DNA of 8,242 nt. Source: an uncultured Methanosarcinales archaeon (GTDB taxonomy: Archaea; Halobacteriota; Methanosarcinia; Methanotrichales; Methanotrichaceae). Below are positions 5,404 to 8,242 of the stretch, in pieces. Position numbers and translations under genes: made by a program. A model generated the notes under the pieces. That model saw only the letters and a list, made by a program, of their open reading frames with translations. It did not search any database and was not told the DNA's origin. Position 1 is the first letter of the stretch. Each line of letters opens with the position of its first letter. Where the stretch lies: NCBI GenBank assembly GCA_937864385.1, contig CALMJN010000218.1, forward strand, positions 1-8,242. Reading direction: 5' to 3'.

Positions 5404-5489
5404 TCTCTTCTCCTCCATTTCTTCTGATGATGATGTCGGCTATGACAATTTGAGACTTTCTCCCTGCCCGTAGCCTTCCGCCCAAGATT

Positions 5490-5505
5490 GGTGATCTAGG
5501 TCACC
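5490..5505. repeat. 16-bp near-palindrome across the permease stop codon
   Basis: GGTGATCTAGGTCACC equals its reverse complement at 14 of 16 positions. It overlaps the permease TAG stop and lies about 90 bases upstream of the flavoprotein start. It could be an operator for an internal promoter or an mRNA hairpin between two operon genes. No TATA box of good quality lies between it and the flavoprotein. Confidence 0.35.
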
Positions 5506-6332
5506 ACTGCCTTCTGGAACACCCGCCAGGCCACTAAAAACATGGCCGCGGCAAAGCCGGTCAGGGCCAGAAAGGAGATCATGATATCCGAGCCGCTGTA
5601 GACATAATGAATGCCAATGGCATAGAAGTCCTGGCCCACGGTGAAGTAGCGCACACCGTTGACCAGATGGGTCAGCGGATTGAACTGGGAGAGGAGCTTT
5701 ACCAACGGCGGAAAGGCGTCTATGGGGTATAGCGCATTGCTGGCGAAAAACAGGGGCAAAGTCAGAATGGTGATCACCGCCTGAAGCCCCTCCGGGGTGT
5801 CCATGCTCATGGATATGGCTGAGGAGAGAAAGAGAAATCCCAAAGAGAATACGCCCACGAAGAGCAATACGCCCAGGATGGCACCGGCGGTCTGGATAGG
5901 GGTATAGCCGGGAAAGAAGCGTACCCCGATCAAAAGTCCAAAGCCCATGATCACCATCACCTGGATAAAGGACTTGGTGACACCGGACAGGCCGATTCCC
6001 AGGATGATGTGATTTCTGGGCATGGGGCTGGCCAAGAGCTCCCTCATCAGCCCCCAGTTCTTGTCGAATAATAGAGTTATGCCCCCGAAGAGGCTGGTGA
6101 ATAGGGTGGTGAGGGCAATGACCCCCGCCCCCATGAATGTGAGATAGGAGACCGAGGCTGCCCCGGCAGGCAGATCAAGCCCTGAGCTGAGCCGGGAGAG
6201 GTTGCTGGACATGGCCGCGCCATAGAGGGCCATCCAGAGGGCGGGCTGGATCAGGGAGACCACCAGGGCTATCCGGAAGCGGACGAAGCGGAGCATGTCC
6301 CGCCAGTAGATGGTCAGAAACTCCCAGGACAT
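5496..6332 (-). CDS. ABC-2 type exporter permease (DrrB-like)
   Basis: A 278-residue integral membrane protein forming the transmembrane part of an ABC-2 exporter. Six hydrophobic segments are visible at about 20-41, 62-88, 108-138, 148-175, 184-203 and 250-270. The sequence FASNALYPIDAFPP followed by FNPLTHLVNGVRYF at 196-230 is the family signature seen in drug and polysaccharide exporters such as DrrB. The ATG at 6332 begins one base after the stop of the ATPase gene and is preceded at nine bases by AAGGAG inside that gene, so translation is coupled. An open frame extends upstream to 6425 in the overlapping frame but has no ribosome-binding site, and the residues it adds resemble nothing in the family. 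Transported substrate: unknown. It probably assembles as a dimer with two copies of the neighbouring ATPase. Confidence 0.95.
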   Translation of the reverse strand: MSWEFLTIYWRDMLRFVRFRIALVVSLIQPALWMALYGAAMSSNLSRLSSGLDLPAGAASVSYLTFMGAGVIALTTLFTSLFGGITLLFDKNWGLMRELLASPMPRNHIILGIGLSGVTKSFIQVMVIMGFGLLIGVRFFPGYTPIQTAGAILGVLLFVGVFSLGFLFLSSAISMSMDTPEGLQAVITILTLPLFFASNALYPIDAFPPLVKLLSQFNPLTHLVNGVRYFTVGQDFYAIGIHYVYSGSDIMISFLALTGFAAAMFLVAWRVFQKAVVT

Positions 6333-6333
6333 T

Positions 6334-7320
6334 TTAGCGCACTCCTTTGGGCAGGGGCAGGCGGTGCAGCTTTCCCGCTCCCGCATCACGGATGTCCCTG
6401 CCGGTATAATGAACAAAAACATCATCCAATGTGGGCTTTTTTAAATTGACGCTGCTTATGCTTATTCCCTTCTCCTGCAGGCGGTTCATGATCAAGGGCA
6501 GGCAGCGGGTGCCGTCGGCGTTGATGGTGACCGCCAGGCCCTGGGGGGTGGATTTTATGCTCCGGACGGATTTGAGAGCCTCCAGCAGGCTCTGGCTAGC
6601 GGCATTGTCGCTGGTGTCGAGGTAGATCATGTCGCTGCCGAGGGCATTCTTGAGGGCAGAGGGCTCTCCTGAGGCTATGATCTTGCCATGGTCCAGGATG
6701 TCGATCCAGTTGCTGACCTGGTCCGCCTCGTCCATATAATGGGTGGTCAGAAAGATGGTGGTTCCCGAGTCGTTGACCCGCTGGATGTACTCCCAGAGCC
6801 GGCGGCGGGTCTGGGTGTCGAGACCAATGGTTGGCTCATCCAGAAAGAGGACCTGCGGCCTGGTCATGAGGCCCCGGCCAATTTCCAGCCGCCGCTTCAT
6901 CCCCCCGGAGAGAAAGCGGGTACGAACATTCCTTTTGTCCTCCAGCTCCACCAGAGCGATGATCTCCTCGATCCGCTCTCTTCTCTCCCCTCCGGGCATG
7001 GAGTAGATGCGTCCGTGCAGCTCCAGGGTCTCTTTGACCGTCAGGTCGCGGTCGAGTGTCTCATCCTGAAATACTATGCCAATGGAGCGGCGGACGGCCT
7101 GGGGCTCTTTAGCCAGGTCGTGGCCGGCTATGGAGACGCTGCCCTTCTGCACCGGCAGGAGGGTGGTCAGGATGTTGATCACTGTGCTCTTGCCTGCCCC
7201 GTTGGGCCCCAAAAAGGAGAAGATCTCCCCCTCCCGGACGAAGAAGCTGACCCCATCCACGGCCTTGAAGCCGTTGTAGCTGTACTCCAGGTCCTTGACC
7301 TCGATGATTCTCTGGCTCAT
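6334..7320 (-). CDS. ABC exporter ATP-binding protein (DrrA-like, with C-terminal extension)
   Basis: A 328-residue cytoplasmic ATPase that powers the adjacent permease. From the start at 7320: Walker A GPNGAGKST at 38-46, Q-loop Gln85 in VFQDETLD, ABC signature LSGGM at 137-141, Walker B VLFLDEP at 157-163, and the H-loop in LTTHYMDEAD with His194. The C-terminal hundred residues, ending with TLDDVFVHYTGR at 297-308, form the DrrA/CcmA-type extension thought to interact with the permease. The open frame runs to 7725, but the region beyond 7320 is antisense to rubrerythrin and has no homology; MSQRIIEVKDLEYSY at 7320 is the natural N-terminus. There is no ribosome-binding site; a TATA box about 32 bases upstream implies a nearly leaderless mRNA. 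This is the first gene of the minus-strand operon. Confidence 0.96.
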   Translation of the reverse strand: MSQRIIEVKDLEYSYNGFKAVDGVSFFVREGEIFSFLGPNGAGKSTVINILTTLLPVQKGSVSIAGHDLAKEPQAVRRSIGIVFQDETLDRDLTVKETLELHGRIYSMPGGERRERIEEIIALVELEDKRNVRTRFLSGGMKRRLEIGRGLMTRPQVLFLDEPTIGLDTQTRRRLWEYIQRVNDSGTTIFLTTHYMDEADQVSNWIDILDHGKIIASGEPSALKNALGSDMIYLDTSDNAASQSLLEALKSVRSIKSTPQGLAVTINADGTRCLPLIMNRLQEKGISISSVNLKKPTLDDVFVHYTGRDIRDAGAGKLHRLPLPKGVR

Positions 7321-7322
7321 TT

Positions 7323-7345
7323 GCAGGGGCGCAGTCTCTGCCTGC
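7323..7345. repeat. Nested inverted repeat at the ABC operon start
   Basis: GCAG-TCT-CTGC (7331-7341) lies inside a longer GCAGG (7323-7327) and CCTGC (7341-7345) pair, which share one base with the inner arm. The set lies between the TATA box and the first codon of the ABC ATPase, where a bound repressor would block initiation. It could equally be chance in G/C-rich sequence. Confidence 0.25.
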
Positions 7346-7347
7346 GG

Positions 7348-7356
7348 GGATATAGA
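7348..7356 (-). promoter_or_regulatory. TATA box of the ABC operon, in a divergent promoter region
   Basis: On the minus strand TCTATATCC lies 28-36 bases before the ATPase ATG, so the transcript would start within a few bases of the start codon. The core is nearly symmetrical, so it could also work toward rubrerythrin with a leader of about 35 bases. A weaker TTAACTT at 7374-7380 is the alternative for rubrerythrin. The 94 bases between the two start codons hold all the control for both. Confidence 0.5.
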
Positions 7357-7414
7357 TGCTCCGGCAAAAAGCCTTAACTTGGTTGGCGGGAATGTATGGA
7401 GAAGGTGATTTGAT

Positions 7415-7912
7415 TTGACCAAGACAGAAGAATTCCTGATGGAGGCATTTGCCGGAGAGAGCCAGGCTAACCGAAAGTACAGCGCCTTTGCCGCCCAGGC
7501 GGACAAGGAGGGCTTTTCCCAGGCGGCGCGGCTCTTTCGGGCTGCCGCCGAGGCGGAGGCGGTCCATGCCGCCAACCACCTGAGGGCGCTCAAGGCCATC
7601 AAGAGCACCAAGGAGAATCTGAGAGAGTCCATAGCCGGGGAGACCCATGAGTTCAAGGAGATGTACCCGGAGATGATCGCCGCGGCCAAAGCCGAGGGTG
7701 CCAAGGATGCAGAGCGGAGCTTCAATTATGCCAATGCCGTGGAGGAGTATCATGCCAAGCTCTACCATGGGATTCTGGAAGACCTTGAGGAGAAGAAGGA
7801 GAGCTATCCCTACTATGTCTGCCCCGTCTGCGGCATGACCGTGGAGAAGGAAGCGCCGGAGAGGTGCCCGGTCTGCGGGGTCAAGGGAAGCATGTTCAAG
7901 AAGATTGAGTAG
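7415..7912 (+). CDS. Rubrerythrin
   Basis: A 165-residue cytosolic non-haem iron protein that reduces hydrogen peroxide in anaerobes, taking electrons from rubredoxin or similar. The N-terminal ferritin-like four-helix domain carries the di-iron ligands: Glu15 in FAGESQANRKY, Glu48 and His51 in AEAEAVHAANHL, Glu76 and Glu79 in AGETHEFKEMYP, and the EEYH segment at 110-113. The C-terminal rubredoxin-like domain has CPVCG at 136-140 and CPVCG at 151-155, binding one iron. Length and order are those of short archaeal rubrerythrins. The start is a TTG at 7415; GGTGA six bases upstream is a strong ribosome-binding site and no ATG is suitably placed. It is divergent from the ABC operon. A peroxide-responsive regulator would be expected but no clear operator is seen. 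Confidence 0.97.
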   Translation: MTKTEEFLMEAFAGESQANRKYSAFAAQADKEGFSQAARLFRAAAEAEAVHAANHLRALKAIKSTKENLRESIAGETHEFKEMYPEMIAAAKAEGAKDAERSFNYANAVEEYHAKLYHGILEDLEEKKESYPYYVCPVCGMTVEKEAPERCPVCGVKGSMFKKIE

Positions 7913-7922
7913 GCTTCCATCA

Positions 7923-7928
7923 TTTTTT
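7923..7928 (+). terminator. T-run after rubrerythrin
   Basis: Six consecutive T begin 10 bases after the rubrerythrin stop. Archaeal termination needs little more than a T-tract, and no hairpin precedes it. The next gene has its own promoter 20 bases further on, which supports transcript separation here. Confidence 0.4.
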
Positions 7929-7942
7929 AGCTGTCCTTCCGG

Positions 7943-7954
7943 CAGAAATATAAT
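7943..7954 (+). promoter_or_regulatory. BRE/TATA promoter of the truncated secreted-protein gene
   Basis: CAGAAATATAAT is a good archaeal BRE plus TATA match. The expected transcript start is near 7975-7978. This gives a leader of about 25 bases with AGGAGG at 7987-7992, nine bases before the TTG at 8002. An eight-codon open frame beginning with ATG 7979 would be almost leaderless on the same mRNA. Confidence 0.55.
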
Positions 7955-8001
7955 CGATTGTCGCTCTATTTTTGGTAAATGTCTTCAGGAGGCAGGAAAG
8001 C

Positions 8002-8242
8002 TTGAGCGGGAGGATTTTGGCCGGGTTTCTGGCGGTGCTGCTGATGATGGTGGCCGGAGCAGCTGAGCCCACCCGCGTGGTTCAGGCGGAGGAGATCCTC
8101 AAGACGATCGAGCTGGGGCAGCCGGTGGTGTACGACAATGTCACAGTTGTGGGGGACCTGAATCTGAGCGGACTGGACCTGCCCAGAGTGGCTATAGAGC
8201 GGACCTTGATAATGGTGCTGTTTTATAAGCCCATGGTGGAAT
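8002..8242 (+). CDS. N-terminal part of a secreted protein, cut by the window edge
   Basis: Eighty codons are visible before the window ends. Residues 1-20 form a signal peptide: SGR at the N-terminus, a hydrophobic core ILAGFLAVLLMMVAG, then AAEPT, with probable cleavage near Ala19-Ala20. The mature part begins RVVQAEEILKTIELGQPV, followed by YDNVTVVGDLNLSGLDLP. The alternating hydrophobic pattern with NLSGLDL resembles pentapeptide-repeat or right-handed beta-helix proteins that are common on methanogen surfaces; with one turn visible the family is not certain. The start is TTG with AGGAGG nine bases upstream. The frame upstream of the TTG has no better start, and the ATGs at codons 15-16 would remove the signal peptide. 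It has its own promoter and follows rubrerythrin on the same strand. Confidence 0.72.
   Translation, partial: MSGRILAGFLAVLLMMVAGAAEPTRVVQAEEILKTIELGQPVVYDNVTVVGDLNLSGLDLPRVAIERTLIMVLFYKPMVE

Noticed and set aside
4765..5427. A 220-codon plus-strand open frame opposite the flavoprotein
   Set aside because: It is the antisense shadow of a well-supported gene and resembles no protein family.
5496..5498. Pyrrolysine readthrough at the permease TAG stop
   Set aside because: The protein is full length for its family, and no further domain follows in frame. Pyrrolysine use is known only in some methylotrophic archaea and bacteria.
6333..6425. A longer permease N-terminus containing three cysteines
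   Set aside because: It overlaps the conserved C-terminus of the ATPase in another frame, and the ribosome-binding site serves ATG 6332.
7321..7725. A long N-terminal extension of the ABC ATPase
   Set aside because: The frame is open only because it runs antisense to the GC-rich rubrerythrin gene. The ABC homology begins at 7320 and a TATA box precedes it.
1..8242. CRISPR array, tRNA, rRNA, insertion sequence or defence system
   Set aside because: No spaced direct-repeat series, cloverleaf, transposase or nuclease/helicase motif was found on either strand.

Overview
The window is almost certainly from a methanogenic or related euryarchaeon, and the Methanotrichaceae (Methanothrix/Methanosaeta) or another Methanosarcinales lineage is my best guess. 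That placement is inferred, since no 16S rRNA or methanogenesis gene is present. The reasons are an archaeal-type LeuA, a stand-alone AMMECR1 protein, an Isf-type flavoprotein cysteine motif, BRE/TATA-like elements about 25-30 bases before probable transcript starts, mixed leaderless and Shine-Dalgarno starts, and TTG start codons.

Left end (1 to about 276): this does not belong with the rest. Bases 67-273 encode a piece of a bacterial (Bacteroidota-type) housekeeping sigma-70 factor, broken at both ends. Bases 1-66 look like a third source: a very GC-rich piece that reads as protein on the minus strand. I read this as a chimeric contig end, not as an archaeal sigma factor.

Plus-strand block (368-3952): a DJ-1/YajL-clade protein, a 72-residue C4 zinc-finger protein with a His-rich tail, a 104-residue protein I do not recognise, 2-isopropylmalate synthase (leucine biosynthesis) followed by a clear hairpin/T-tract terminator, and a stand-alone Hpt phosphotransfer protein. 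A perfect 14-bp inverted repeat brackets the Hpt gene.

Minus-strand block (7320 to 4018, in transcription order): ABC-2 exporter ATPase, its permease (1-base gap), an iron-sulfur flavoprotein of the Isf/NADPH-dependent FMN reductase superfamily, and AMMECR1. The first two are certainly co-transcribed. The flavoprotein probably joins them. AMMECR1 may have its own leaderless promoter.

Right end (7415-8242): rubrerythrin, divergent from the ABC operon and starting at a TTG with a strong ribosome-binding site, then the start of a secreted protein cut by the window edge. Rubrerythrin (peroxide reduction), the Isf-like flavoprotein (family known for O2/H2O2 reduction) and the DJ-1 protein suggest an oxidative-stress theme, but no shared regulatory site proves it. 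I found no CRISPR array, tRNA, rRNA, insertion sequence or defence system. The most useful second looks are the chimeric left end, the start of leuA, the small zinc-finger/His-tail protein and the repeats around the Hpt gene.
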